Of a stretch of 64,000 nt of DNA, positions 9,852 through 17,653 are shown piece by piece. The stretch comes from Paenarthrobacter histidinolovorans. GTDB taxonomy: Bacteria > Actinomycetota > Actinomycetes > Actinomycetales > Micrococcaceae. Both the position numbers and the translations under genes were made by a program. The stretch's first letter is position 1. Each line of letters starts with the position of its first letter. The notes beneath the pieces are model-generated. The model did not search any database and was not told the DNA's origin. It worked only from the letters and a program-made list of their open reading frames with translations. Where the stretch lies: NCBI RefSeq assembly GCF_014647595.1, contig NZ_BMPM01000005.1, forward strand, positions 124,001 through 188,000, written 5' to 3'.

Positions 9852-11714
9852 GTGTCTTCACAGCGCATCCTCAATGAACGCTACGAACTCGGTGAGTTGA
9901 TCGGTCGTGGCGGCATGGCCGACGTCTACAAGGGAACAGATACCCTCCTGGGCCGAACCATTGCGGTGAAGGTCCTCCGTGCGGACCTCGCCCGCGATCC
10001 CCAGTTCCAGGCTCGCTTCAAGCGGGAAGCCCAGGCCGTCGCAGCGCTCAACCACCCCTCCATCGTGGCCATTTTCGATACCGGAGAGTATTCCGTTCCC
10101 GGCGGCCCCGGAGAGGATGTCCGCGTTCCATACATCGTTATGGAGTTCGTCTCGGGCCGCACACTGAGGGACATGATCAAGGCCAAGGAGCTGGGTGTAG
10201 AGGACTCCGTCGGCTACACGCTGGGTGTTCTTGCGGCTTTGGAGTACAGCCACCGGGCAGGAATTGTGCACCGGGACATCAAGCCCGCCAACGTCATGGT
10301 GTGTGCCGATACCGGTGACGTCAAGGTCATGGACTTCGGAATCGCGCGGGCCATGGCGGATTCCGCGGCCACCATGACGCAAACACAGGCAGTGGTCGGC
10401 ACCGCGCAGTACCTATCACCTGAACAAGCCAGGGGCGAGACAGTGGACGCCCGCAGCGACCTCTACTCGGCCGGCTGCCTCCTGTACGAGCTGCTGACCA
10501 GCAGGCCGCCGTTCGTTGGCGACAGCCCGGTTTCCGTTGCCTACCAGCATGTCCGGGAAACCCCGGATCTTCCCAGCACCCACAACCCGGACATCACAGA
10601 AGCGCTGGATTCCGTGCTGGTCAAGGCGCTGCAGAAGAACCGTACTGACCGCTTCCAGGATGCAGCCGCCTTCCGCCGCGCGCTCCGGGCAGCAAGCAAC
10701 GGCATTCCCGTGCCTGCACTCCCGGCAAGCGAAGCTCCCACGGATCCCAACGACCTTGTGGAACAGGAAGACCCCGCCACGCAGCTCCTGAGCACTACGG
10801 CCGTGGGGCTTTTGGATGTGGACCAGTTCAAGGACGAGCCCCTGGACCATGAACACGAGGAGCCCCTTCCCCTGGGCCTCCCAGCGGAACGTGAGCGGCC
10901 CGCGGGCCAGAACTCACGGCGTCGCGCATGGGTTGCAACCCTGGTGATTTTCACGCTCCTGGTCCTTGCAGGCGGTGGTTTCTGGCTTTACAGCCTCATG
11001 AACATGCAGCCCCCGCCTCCGGCGAAGATCGCGGTCCCCGTGGTGGCCAACATGTCCGAATCACAGGCCATCCAGGAGCTGTATTCCGCCAAGTTGGTCC
11101 CAAAATCGGTGCGTGAGCCGAGCGACACCGTGGCCAAGGACATGACAATCGGCACTGCGCCCAGCGCTGGCGCCATGCTGGATCAGGACGCCGAGGTGAT
11201 TCTCAAGATCTCCAGCGGTCCCAGCTCGGTGACCATCCCGACAAACATTGTGGGACGTACTGAACCGGACGCCCGTGAGGCACTGCGGCGGCTCGGCATC
11301 ACCGGCGATATCTCAACCGTCCGTACGCACAGTCCCACTGTTCCCATCGGTTTGGTCATCAGCACCTCACCGGCCCCGGGCGGGCCCATTGCCGCGTCGT
11401 CGAAGGTGGAGCTGCAGGTTTCCTCGGGTAAGGTCCTGATGCCGCAACTCATCGGCCTGCCTGTCACCGAGGCTGAGGCGGCCCTGAAGGCCAACGGGCT
11501 GACCATGCAGGTGGTGGAACAGGAAAACTCGCAGGTGGAACCTGGCAAGGTCACGGCACAGAGCGAGGCATTCAACAGCGAGGTTGATCAGGGCAAGATG
11601 GTCACCGTTACTGTTGCGAAGGCTCCCGCACCTGTCCCGACGCCGACACCCACTCCTACACCCACAACGGACACGCCTACGCCGAAGCCGACACCGACGA
11701 CAACCAAGAAGTAG
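9852..11714 (+). CDS. pknB: PASTA serine/threonine protein kinase PknB
   Basis: The kinase domain begins RYELGELIGRGGMADVY, with Lys40 in AVKVLR, HRDIKPANVM at 140, DFGIARAM and the doubly phosphorylatable TMTQTQAVVGT loop. A membrane helix lies at about 360-383 and three extracellular PASTA repeats at about 390-585, followed by a Thr/Pro tail. PASTA repeats bind muropeptides or lipid II. An ATG in frame at 9804 exists, but the GTG at 9852 has GAGAGGAGAG seven bases upstream and gives an N-terminus of the usual length, so I use 9852. Last gene of the operon; its gap to pknA is 54 bases. Confidence 0.92.
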   Translation: MSSQRILNERYELGELIGRGGMADVYKGTDTLLGRTIAVKVLRADLARDPQFQARFKREAQAVAALNHPSIVAIFDTGEYSVPGGPGEDVRVPYIVMEFVSGRTLRDMIKAKELGVEDSVGYTLGVLAALEYSHRAGIVHRDIKPANVMVCADTGDVKVMDFGIARAMADSAATMTQTQAVVGTAQYLSPEQARGETVDARSDLYSAGCLLYELLTSRPPFVGDSPVSVAYQHVRETPDLPSTHNPDITEALDSVLVKALQKNRTDRFQDAAAFRRALRAASNGIPVPALPASEAPTDPNDLVEQEDPATQLLSTTAVGLLDVDQFKDEPLDHEHEEPLPLGLPAERERPAGQNSRRRAWVATLVIFTLLVLAGGGFWLYSLMNMQPPPPAKIAVPVVANMSESQAIQELYSAKLVPKSVREPSDTVAKDMTIGTAPSAGAMLDQDAEVILKISSGPSSVTIPTNIVGRTEPDAREALRRLGITGDISTVRTHSPTVPIGLVISTSPAPGGPIAASSKVELQVSSGKVLMPQLIGLPVTEAEAALKANGLTMQVVEQENSQVEPGKVTAQSEAFNSEVDQGKMVTVTVAKAPAPVPTPTPTPTPTTDTPTPKPTPTTTKK

Positions 11715-11750
11715 CCTGCTGCCGGGCGGAACTACAGACCCGGCGGCTAC
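11714..11750. terminator. Possible bidirectional terminator between pknB and pabA
   Basis: An inverted repeat centred on GCCGGG ... CCCGGC, extended by GTAGCC/GGCTAC, fills the short space between the convergent pknB and pabA genes. It lacks a T run on either side, so its strength is uncertain. Confidence 0.4.
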
Positions 11751-12388
11751 TGCTTGATCAGTGGGCTCAGCTTGGAGGCACGCTCGGCGGCACCGGCCAT
11801 GCCCAGGGACTCAAGCCAGTTCCCCAGCATCTGGTATCCGCCTTCAGTGAGCACTGATTCCGGGTGGAACTGGACACCGCACAGGGGAGCGGTCTTGTGC
11901 TGAAGACCCATCACCACGCCATTGGTGGTCTCCGCTGTGACCTCCAGGACCTCAGGTATGGAATCGCGAACCGCTGCCAGTGAGTGGTACCGCGTTGCCG
12001 TAACTGGCGAGGGGAGGCCGGCGAAGACGCTCTTGCCTTCATGCCGCACGGGGGATGTTTTGCCGTGCATCAGTTCCGGCGCGTGGGTCACCACTCCGCC
12101 GTATGCCTCAGCGAGAGCCTGGTGTCCCAAGCAGACCCCGAACATGGGCTTGGAGGCTTCACCGCACCACTTAATGAGCTCAATGCACACACCCGCTTCT
12201 GCGGGGGTGCCGGGACCGGGCGACACAAGTACGCCGTCCCGTGTTCCCGCCAGCTCAATGGCCTCGGCAAGAGTGACGTCGTCGTTCCGGACCACCGTGG
12301 TTTCGGCGCCCAGTTCCTGGAGGTAACCCACCAGTGTGTAGACGAAGCTGTCGTAGTTATCTATTACCAAAATCTTTGTTGTGCTCAT
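11747..12388 (-). CDS. pabA: Glutamine amidotransferase, aminodeoxychorismate/anthranilate synthase component II
   Basis: A 213-residue class I amidotransferase with the nucleophile Cys86 in FGVCLGHQAL and the His175/Glu177 pair in GVQFHPES. It releases ammonia from glutamine for a chorismate-converting partner (PabB or TrpE), which is not in this window. The gene at this position next to pknB in mycobacteria is annotated trpG/pabA; sequence alone does not separate folate from tryptophan use. Its start codon overlaps the stop of an upstream 56-codon membrane-protein gene. Confidence 0.9.
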   Translation of the reverse strand: MSTTKILVIDNYDSFVYTLVGYLQELGAETTVVRNDDVTLAEAIELAGTRDGVLVSPGPGTPAEAGVCIELIKWCGEASKPMFGVCLGHQALAEAYGGVVTHAPELMHGKTSPVRHEGKSVFAGLPSPVTATRYHSLAAVRDSIPEVLEVTAETTNGVVMGLQHKTAPLCGVQFHPESVLTEGGYQMLGNWLESLGMAGAAERASKLSPLIKQ

Positions 12389-12555
12389 GGTTGCTGCACT
12401 AAACCAATCGTTGAGTCAGTCAATGTGGTGAATTGGGAAAACCAGGGGAAGAGGAACTCGACCATCAAGACAAGGGCTACACCCACCAGTACCAGCGAGG
12501 TAAGGATCCGTACCCACAGCGGACCGGGCAAATTCCGGAAAATCCATGCGTACAT
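12385..12555 (-). CDS. Small single-helix membrane protein (56 aa)
   Basis: Reading the minus strand from ATG at 12555 gives a 56-residue protein: a basic N-terminus with several aromatics (MYAWIFRNLPGPLW), one strong membrane helix (about 16-38, rich in Leu/Val), then FPWFSQF and a polar tail ending GLVQQP. It starts three bases after the sortase stop codon, and its stop overlaps the pabA start (ATGA), so it is packed between both genes as a coupled reading frame. I do not know its function. The tight spacing and clear membrane segment support that it is real. Confidence 0.75.
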   Translation of the reverse strand: MYAWIFRNLPGPLWVRILTSLVLVGVALVLMVEFLFPWFSQFTTLTDSTIGLVQQP

Positions 12556-12558
12556 CTG

Positions 12559-13371
12559 CTATCCCTTTCCGTGGGCGCGGGCTACTTGGGCGGCGATTTC
12601 CGACGGCGGTCCCGCTGAGGCAGGTTGCCAGCCATCCAGCACGGAGTAGGCAATGATGCGTTCCTGTGCACCAAACCGGGGGTTGCAGCTGGTCATGGTG
12701 AGGATACTTTCCGTAGGGGTTGCCCCGGGTTGGGTAGGCACGGGCATCAAAACGTCGGTGCGATCCGGCAGGACGATCTGGTTGTTGCGGAACACGTAGG
12801 TGTAATAGCCATCCGCGGTCTGCACGTAGATCTTGTCCCCGGGAACCAGCGTGTGGATGTTGTCCAGGACCGCACCGTGTGTCTGCCTGTGGCCTGCCAC
12901 CGCAAAGTTGCCCGGAGCTCCGGGCATGCTGGTGGTGCCGTAATGGCCCAGTCCCAAGGTGTCCAGGACGTCTGATCCCGTGCCTTCAATGATGGGGCGG
13001 GTGTAATCCTGGCCAAAGCGGGGGATGTACATGATGCCGATGGTGCCACCATTCCCCGGAGCCGTGCCCACCACGGGAGTGCCGTAGTCCACCGGGCCGG
13101 CCGGTGCAGCTGGAGCTATCGGCCCGGTGAATTCCTGGGCGAAGCTCTTGACCGCTTCCGTTTGCTTGGCGTCGGCTTCAACGTTGGTCCACCACAATTC
13201 CCAGCCAACGAACAGGAGCAGGACTATGCCGGCCGTGATGAGGAGTTCACCGAAGATCTGGCTGATTTTACGGATGACATCCGAGGCCCGGCGCGGTTTT
13301 CGGGGCGGCAGTTCCTGCCCGTCACTGGCGGACGGCACGGCTGATGCCGCCGTCGTCTGCTGGTGCGCCAC
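12559..13371 (-). CDS. Class E sortase
   Basis: A 270-residue membrane-anchored transpeptidase starting GTG with GAGGAG upstream. A cytoplasmic Pro/Arg-rich N-terminus is followed by a membrane helix (about 41-60) and the sortase domain (about 95-248), with the catalytic His161 in AGHRQTHG, Cys229 in LTMTSCNPRF and Arg238 in AQERIIAYS. Class E sortases anchor surface proteins or pili with LAxTG-type signals. No substrate is apparent in the window. It heads a leftward unit with the small membrane protein and pabA. Confidence 0.92.
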   Translation of the reverse strand: MAHQQTTAASAVPSASDGQELPPRKPRRASDVIRKISQIFGELLITAGIVLLLFVGWELWWTNVEADAKQTEAVKSFAQEFTGPIAPAAPAGPVDYGTPVVGTAPGNGGTIGIMYIPRFGQDYTRPIIEGTGSDVLDTLGLGHYGTTSMPGAPGNFAVAGHRQTHGAVLDNIHTLVPGDKIYVQTADGYYTYVFRNNQIVLPDRTDVLMPVPTQPGATPTESILTMTSCNPRFGAQERIIAYSVLDGWQPASAGPPSEIAAQVARAHGKG

Positions 13372-13544
13372 AGGGTCTCCTCATCTAGGGCGCGGGCGTC
13401 GCGGGCGTATCCCGAGTTGCGGCTAGACTTGACAGCTAGAACCAACCCGGAACGCCGTGTGGCCGTTAACCGCTGGAAATTTCCTTCCTGCAGGATATCA
13501 AGGCCGGCAGGGACGGGTACCAACCGAACAGTCCAGGAGGATCC

Positions 13545-13799
13545 GTGCCCGAGTCCAAGCCCCGCAAGCGGCCTGCCCGCCAGGCCCCACAGACTTCGGC
13601 CACGCAGCAGTACAAGCCCAACCCGGTCTGGTACAAGGCCGTCATGTTTGGATTGATGATCCTCGGTCTTCTGTGGATCATCACCTTCTACATCACTGAA
13701 GGGCAGTTCCCGGTCCGTGACTGGGCGTCCTGGAACATCGTGGCCGGCTTCGGGATTGCAATTGTCGGGTTCCTCATGACCACGCGCTGGCGCTCCTAG
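13545..13799 (+). CDS. crgA: Cell division protein CrgA
   Basis: An 84-residue protein starting with GTG behind an excellent CCAGGAGG ribosome binding site. A basic N-terminus (KPRKRPARQAP) precedes the signature NPVWYKAVMFGLMILGLLW and two membrane helices (about 29-48 and 62-80). CrgA helps place FtsZ and recruits PBPs at the actinobacterial septum. The location next to the pknB region is the conserved one. Confidence 0.96.
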   Translation: MPESKPRKRPARQAPQTSATQQYKPNPVWYKAVMFGLMILGLLWIITFYITEGQFPVRDWASWNIVAGFGIAIVGFLMTTRWRS

Positions 13800-13844
13800 G
13801 AATTCAGGACCTCACATTCCAGTGCTCGCTGACGTCTACAGGAT

Positions 13845-14354
13845 ATGAGCAACCGGCACACCACGTTGGATTCCCCGTTGGGTCAGCTGACGCTGACAGC
13901 CCACGGGGAACTTTTGACGGGCCTCTTCTACGAAGGGCACTGGCATATGCCGCCGCCCGACTATTTCGGAGAGCCGACCACCATCGAGGACCCTGTGTTC
14001 CATCAGACCCGGATCGAACTCTCTGAATACCTCGCGGGTCACCGCACCGAATTCAACGTTCCGTTCGAAGCACGCGGAAATCCCTTCCAGGAGAAGGTCT
14101 GGGCCCGGCTCCAGACCATTCCTTTCGGAGAAACGGTCAGCTACGGCGAGTTGGCCCAGGAACTGGGTGATCCGCACCTGGCGCAGGCGGTTGGTTCGGC
14201 TGTCGGCCGCAATCCCATCAGCATCGTCATCCCTTGCCACCGCGTGGTGGGTCGGAAGGGGCAACTGACGGGCTATGCCGGCGGGCTTCGGAACAAACGC
14301 TTCCTCCTTGAGCTGGAAGAACCGGATTCCGTAAGAGAGGGCAAGCTCTTCTGA
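13845..14354 (+). CDS. ogt: Methylated-DNA-protein-cysteine methyltransferase, first copy
   Basis: A 169-residue O6-alkylguanine-DNA alkyltransferase. The active-site Cys131 is in the canonical IPCHRVVG, preceded by a helix-turn-helix segment with the arginine-finger region (FQEKVWARLQ, VSYGELAQ) and followed by LTGYAGGL. The protein transfers the alkyl group from guanine to its own cysteine and is used once. It overlaps the following sigma-factor gene by one base, so both are probably made from one message. First gene of an alkylation-repair cluster. Confidence 0.95.
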   Translation: MSNRHTTLDSPLGQLTLTAHGELLTGLFYEGHWHMPPPDYFGEPTTIEDPVFHQTRIELSEYLAGHRTEFNVPFEARGNPFQEKVWARLQTIPFGETVSYGELAQELGDPHLAQAVGSAVGRNPISIVIPCHRVVGRKGQLTGYAGGLRNKRFLLELEEPDSVREGKLF

Positions 14355-14884
14355 TGGAAACCGGACAGGCGGCCAGCAAGAAACCGTTCGAAGCAGTTGT
14401 CCGGGAACGCGGGGCAACAGTGCTCCGTGTGTGCCGTGCAATCCTCGGCGTCCACGATGCCGATGACGCGTGGTCGGACACCTTCCTGGCAGCTCTCCAG
14501 GCCTATCCGGATCTTCCTGTGGGGGCCAACGTGGAAGCCTGGCTGGTCACCATTGCCCACCGGAAGTGCATTGACCATCTGCGGGCAGGTGCGCGCCGCG
14601 CATTGCCTGTTGAGCAGCCGCCAGAACAGCCAACCCGGCTGGGTCTTCCGGGCGAAAGAGACACAGAACTTTTCGACGCCGTCGCCCAGTTGCCGCCCAA
14701 GCAGCGTCAGGCTGTGGCGTACCACTTCCTCGCCGGGCTGCCCTACAAGGAAATCGGCGCCCTTCTGGGCAGTTCTCCGGAGGCCGCACGCCGTGCTGGA
14801 GCAGATGGCGTGAAGGCGCTCCGGGCAGCCATCCAAACCCGTGCTTCGCTGGTCCATTTATCGTCGAAAGGTGAAATTCAATGA
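14354..14884 (+). CDS. ECF-like sigma-70 family RNA polymerase sigma factor
   Basis: A 176-residue protein with sigma region 2 (about 15-80; DADDAWSDTFLAAL, NVEAWLVTIAHRKCIDHLR) and region 4 (about 110-165; LPPKQRQAVAYHFLAGLPYKEIGALLGSS and EAARR). No anti-sigma gene is adjacent. It lies between two alkyltransferase genes, overlapping the first by one base and the second by four. This suggests it drives, or is co-produced with, the DNA alkylation response. That regulatory role is inference from position. Confidence 0.88.
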   Translation: METGQAASKKPFEAVVRERGATVLRVCRAILGVHDADDAWSDTFLAALQAYPDLPVGANVEAWLVTIAHRKCIDHLRAGARRALPVEQPPEQPTRLGLPGERDTELFDAVAQLPPKQRQAVAYHFLAGLPYKEIGALLGSSPEAARRAGADGVKALRAAIQTRASLVHLSSKGEIQ

Positions 14885-15510
14885 CCGTCGACCCCAGCCC
14901 CGGACACACCGAGGTGTTGTCGTTCCTGGAACCACTGAACGTAGCCCTCGAGCCGGCCCTCGCCGGTCTCCATGCCCGGCTTGCCCGTGATGCACAACTG
15001 ACCCACACCCTGGACATCGCCTACCGCACTGTCGATTCACCCGTGGGGAAGCTCCTTCTGGCAGCCACGGATCGCGGAATCATCCGGGTGGCGTTCGAAC
15101 TGGAAAACCACGACTCCGTTTTGCAGTTGTTGGCCGACACCGTCAGCCCGCGCATTTTGGAAGCACCCAGCCGCCTGGATGACGCCGCGCGGGAACTCGA
15201 AGAGTATTTCGCTGGTACACGGCGGGACTTCGATCTCATCCTTGATTTCCGTTTGTCCCGCGGCTTCCGGCTCAACGTCCTCCGTCACCTGCCCCGGATT
15301 CCTTACGGCAACACAGCGAGTTACGCACAGGTGGCCCAGGCCGCCGGCAGCCCCAACGCCGTCCGCGCCGTGGGCACCGCCTGCGCCACCAACCCGCTGC
15401 CCGTGATCGTCCCGTGCCATCGGGTGGTCAAGTCCGATGGCAGCTTCGGTGGCTACCTGGGAGGACCCGAAGCCAAGCGCGCCTTGCTGACGCTTGAGGC
15501 CGCGGCGTGA
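14881..15510 (+). CDS. Methylated-DNA-protein-cysteine methyltransferase, second copy with N-terminal extension
   Basis: A 209-residue second alkyltransferase with active-site Cys179 in IVPCHRVVKSDG and the upstream HTH region (GFRLNVLRHLPRIPYGNTASYAQVA written here in parts: PYGNTASYAQ). About 45 extra residues precede the usual start (IAYRTVDSPVGKLLLA); they are acidic and helical and carry no Cys, so this is not an Ada zinc sensor. PCHRVVK replaces the usual PCHRV(I/V)G. It is coupled to the sigma gene before and alkB after by 4-base overlaps. Substrate preference may differ from the first copy. Confidence 0.92.
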   Translation: MTVDPSPGHTEVLSFLEPLNVALEPALAGLHARLARDAQLTHTLDIAYRTVDSPVGKLLLAATDRGIIRVAFELENHDSVLQLLADTVSPRILEAPSRLDDAARELEEYFAGTRRDFDLILDFRLSRGFRLNVLRHLPRIPYGNTASYAQVAQAAGSPNAVRAVGTACATNPLPVIVPCHRVVKSDGSFGGYLGGPEAKRALLTLEAAA

Positions 15511-16223
15511 GCGACGACGCCCTGTTCCCGTTGGAGCTGGTTCAACCTGGAAAGCACGACGCCGGTCCGCGCCTGGTCCGGCCCGGCGCGGTTCACGTCC
15601 CCGGTTGGCTGACACTGGAACAGCAGCAGTGGATCGTGGGGCGTTTCAGTGAATGGACCCAGGGACCGGTTCCCTTGCGGGCTGCAACTTTGCCGGGCGG
15701 GCACCAGATGTCCGTCCGCACGGTTTGCCTGGGGTGGCATTGGCAGCCGTACCGGTATTCCCGGACGGCGACCGACGTCAACGGCCAGCCGGTCCTCGAT
15801 TTTCCTGAGTGGATGGTTCGTTTGGGAAAGCAAGCCGTTGCGGCCGCGTATTCCCCGGACCTTGGGGTGGAAGAGTCCCTGCTTGGCCTTTCCCGGGATT
15901 ACGCGCCGGATGCTGCCCTGGTGAATTATTACGGCGATGGTGCCGCCATGGGCATGCACCAGGACAAGGATGAGCATTCCAACGCTCCTGTGGTGTCGCT
16001 CAGCATTGGAGATGCGTGCATCTTCCGTTTCGGCAATACCGAGTCACGTACCAAGCCCTACACGGACCTGGAACTCCGCTCGGGCGATCTGTTCGTTTTC
16101 GGGGGGCCTTCCCGGTCCGCCTATCACGGCATCCCCAAGGTCCTCCCGGGTACGGCTCCTGACGGCTGCGGCCTGGATCGTGGACGGATCAACATCACCA
16201 TGCGCGTCACTGGTCTGTCGTAA
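15507..16223 (+). CDS. alkB: AlkB-family alpha-ketoglutarate-dependent DNA dioxygenase
   Basis: A 238-residue Fe(II)/2-oxoglutarate dioxygenase. The iron ligands are H151-x-D153 in MGMHQDKDE and H207 in SAYHGIPK; the 2-oxoglutarate clamp is R227-I-N229-I-T-M-R233, matching the AlkB RxNxxxR pattern. It oxidatively removes methyl groups from 1-methyladenine and 3-methylcytosine. Its start overlaps the second alkyltransferase by four bases, completing a coupled four-gene set for direct reversal of alkylation damage. A short hairpin at 16278-16301 (TGCCGGG/CCCGGCA) follows it. Confidence 0.94.
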   Translation: MSDDALFPLELVQPGKHDAGPRLVRPGAVHVPGWLTLEQQQWIVGRFSEWTQGPVPLRAATLPGGHQMSVRTVCLGWHWQPYRYSRTATDVNGQPVLDFPEWMVRLGKQAVAAAYSPDLGVEESLLGLSRDYAPDAALVNYYGDGAAMGMHQDKDEHSNAPVVSLSIGDACIFRFGNTESRTKPYTDLELRSGDLFVFGGPSRSAYHGIPKVLPGTAPDGCGLDRGRINITMRVTGLS

Positions 16224-16349
16224 GGCCGGAACCCCGGGAACATGGCTCCACAGCGGCCCTGCTGTTAATGTCACAGGTGCCGGGAAGAATATCCCCGGCA
16301 GTTAAGTACATGCCGACCGCTGAGGCGGCATGGTTGCGGAGGAGCACGC

Positions 16350-16949
16350 ATGACCCCGGATAACGGCACCATTATCGGACCTGACGGCCTGGCACGTCCC
16401 TCATGGGCTGCCTCGGACCCGCTCCTGCAGGCCTACTACGATCACGAGTGGGGCATGCCCGTGCGGGATGAGCAGGGCATGTACGAACGCATCAGCCTCG
16501 AGGCTTTTCAAGCCGGACTCTCCTGGGCCACCATCCTCCGGAAGCGCGAGGCCTTCAGAGAGGCGTTCCTGGACTTCCATCCGGAGAGCGTGGCCGCCTT
16601 CACTGAATCCGACGTAGAGCGACTCATGCTCAATGCCGGGATAGTCCGGAACCGGCTGAAGATCCAGGCCGCCATCACAAACGCCAAAGCCACCATCGCC
16701 TTGCGCGAGGATGGCGGGCTGGTGGATTTCGTGTGGTCGTTCCAGCCGCACAACACACCCGCGCCCCGCACCCTTGCGGAAATCCCCACCACCTCTCCGG
16801 AGTCAATCGCCCTGTCCAAGGCCCTGCGGAAGAAGGGGTTTGCTTTTGTGGGACCCACCACCATGTACGCACTGATGGAAGCCGTGGGCATCATCGACAC
16901 CCATTTGCTGGATAGCCACCGGCGCGGCACTTCCGGGGTTTGGACGTAG
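16350..16949 (+). CDS. tag: DNA-3-methyladenine glycosylase I (Tag family), zinc-site cysteines absent
   Basis: A 199-residue Tag-family protein with a good GGAGGAG ribosome site. It shows the conserved core DPLLQAYYDHEWGMP, ERISLEAFQAGLSWATILRKREAF, and GFAFVGPTTMYALMEAVGIIDTH (given in pieces; residues about 28-45, 50-75 and 160-185). Tag removes 3-methyladenine. In E. coli Tag a zinc is held by two Cys and two His. Here the N-terminal Cys of the CxW motif is replaced (RPSW) and the C-terminal Cys after the His is Ser, so the zinc site looks lost. It stands 126 bases after alkB, so it may be separately transcribed. Confidence 0.9.
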   Translation: MTPDNGTIIGPDGLARPSWAASDPLLQAYYDHEWGMPVRDEQGMYERISLEAFQAGLSWATILRKREAFREAFLDFHPESVAAFTESDVERLMLNAGIVRNRLKIQAAITNAKATIALREDGGLVDFVWSFQPHNTPAPRTLAEIPTTSPESIALSKALRKKGFAFVGPTTMYALMEAVGIIDTHLLDSHRRGTSGVWT

Positions 16950-16987
16950 AAGAAGCGTCCGTGCAGGCGGCAAGTCAGCGCGGTTCT

Positions 16988-17040
16988 TGTCCACAGAAGT
17001 GCGTAACTTTATCCACAAGCGTGGATAACTTCTGTGGACA
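16988..17040. repeat. Interrupted inverted repeat built from DnaA boxes
   Basis: The left arm TGTCCACAGAAG (16988-16999), a 9-base insert, TTATCCAC (17009-17016), the loop AAGC, GTGGATAA (17021-17028) and CTTCTGTGGACA (17029-17040) form an exact 12 + 8 bp inverted repeat. It places four DnaA boxes as two nested facing pairs. Confidence 0.85.
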
Positions 17041-17384
17041 TCCACGCACTTAGGCCCAAAATCGGCGCCACACGGGGTTTGCCCGGCCCAGGAGACCACT
17101 GCGGGACTTATGCCCACTGTGTACCAGCCTGTGGATAGTGGCCGAAGCTTCATCGAAAGTTCAACGGTTCAGGATTGCCTGGTTCGTGTGTGAGGAACAA
17201 TCCGGCCAAGGCTTCGGGGGTAGCTGGCCTCAATCGCCACGTTCCCCGGATTTCTCTTGTTGTCAGGGGTTACCCACTTAACAACAACCTCGTACCCACA
17301 AGTTATCCACAGGTGGGGAAAACATGTGGGTTTCAGCAGCGGGATCGCCGCCATGCCGGGCCTCAGGGGTCATCAAGACGGCGA

Positions 17385-17653
17385 AACTACACGTGTGTAA
17401 GTTATTAACATTGTTGATAAGCCTGTTGATAGACCCCACTCCGGAGCGGAATTAACAGACTTATCCACATTGATCCCGGATACGCCCACTTTGTCCACAA
17501 ATCGTTGACCAATGGGGACATAGTTATCCACAGGTGTGGAGAAATCCATGCCTTTCGGGGGATATCTACCGCTACACGGGCTGTAATGGGGGAGTAACCC
17601 GATAACTACACGCTTGTAAGTTACTCACAGTGTGGATAACGCTTGTGGATAAC
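17385..17653 (+). repeat. Two imperfect ~48-bp direct repeats
   Basis: The copy at 17385-17432 starts AACTACACGTGTGTAAGTTA and the copy at 17604-17653 starts AACTACACGCTTGTAAGTTA. Both continue with a GATAA-ending DnaA-like box and a second box 11-13 bases later. The second copy has two perfect boxes, the first has degenerate ones. This looks like an origin-style iteron that was duplicated and then diverged. Confidence 0.75.
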
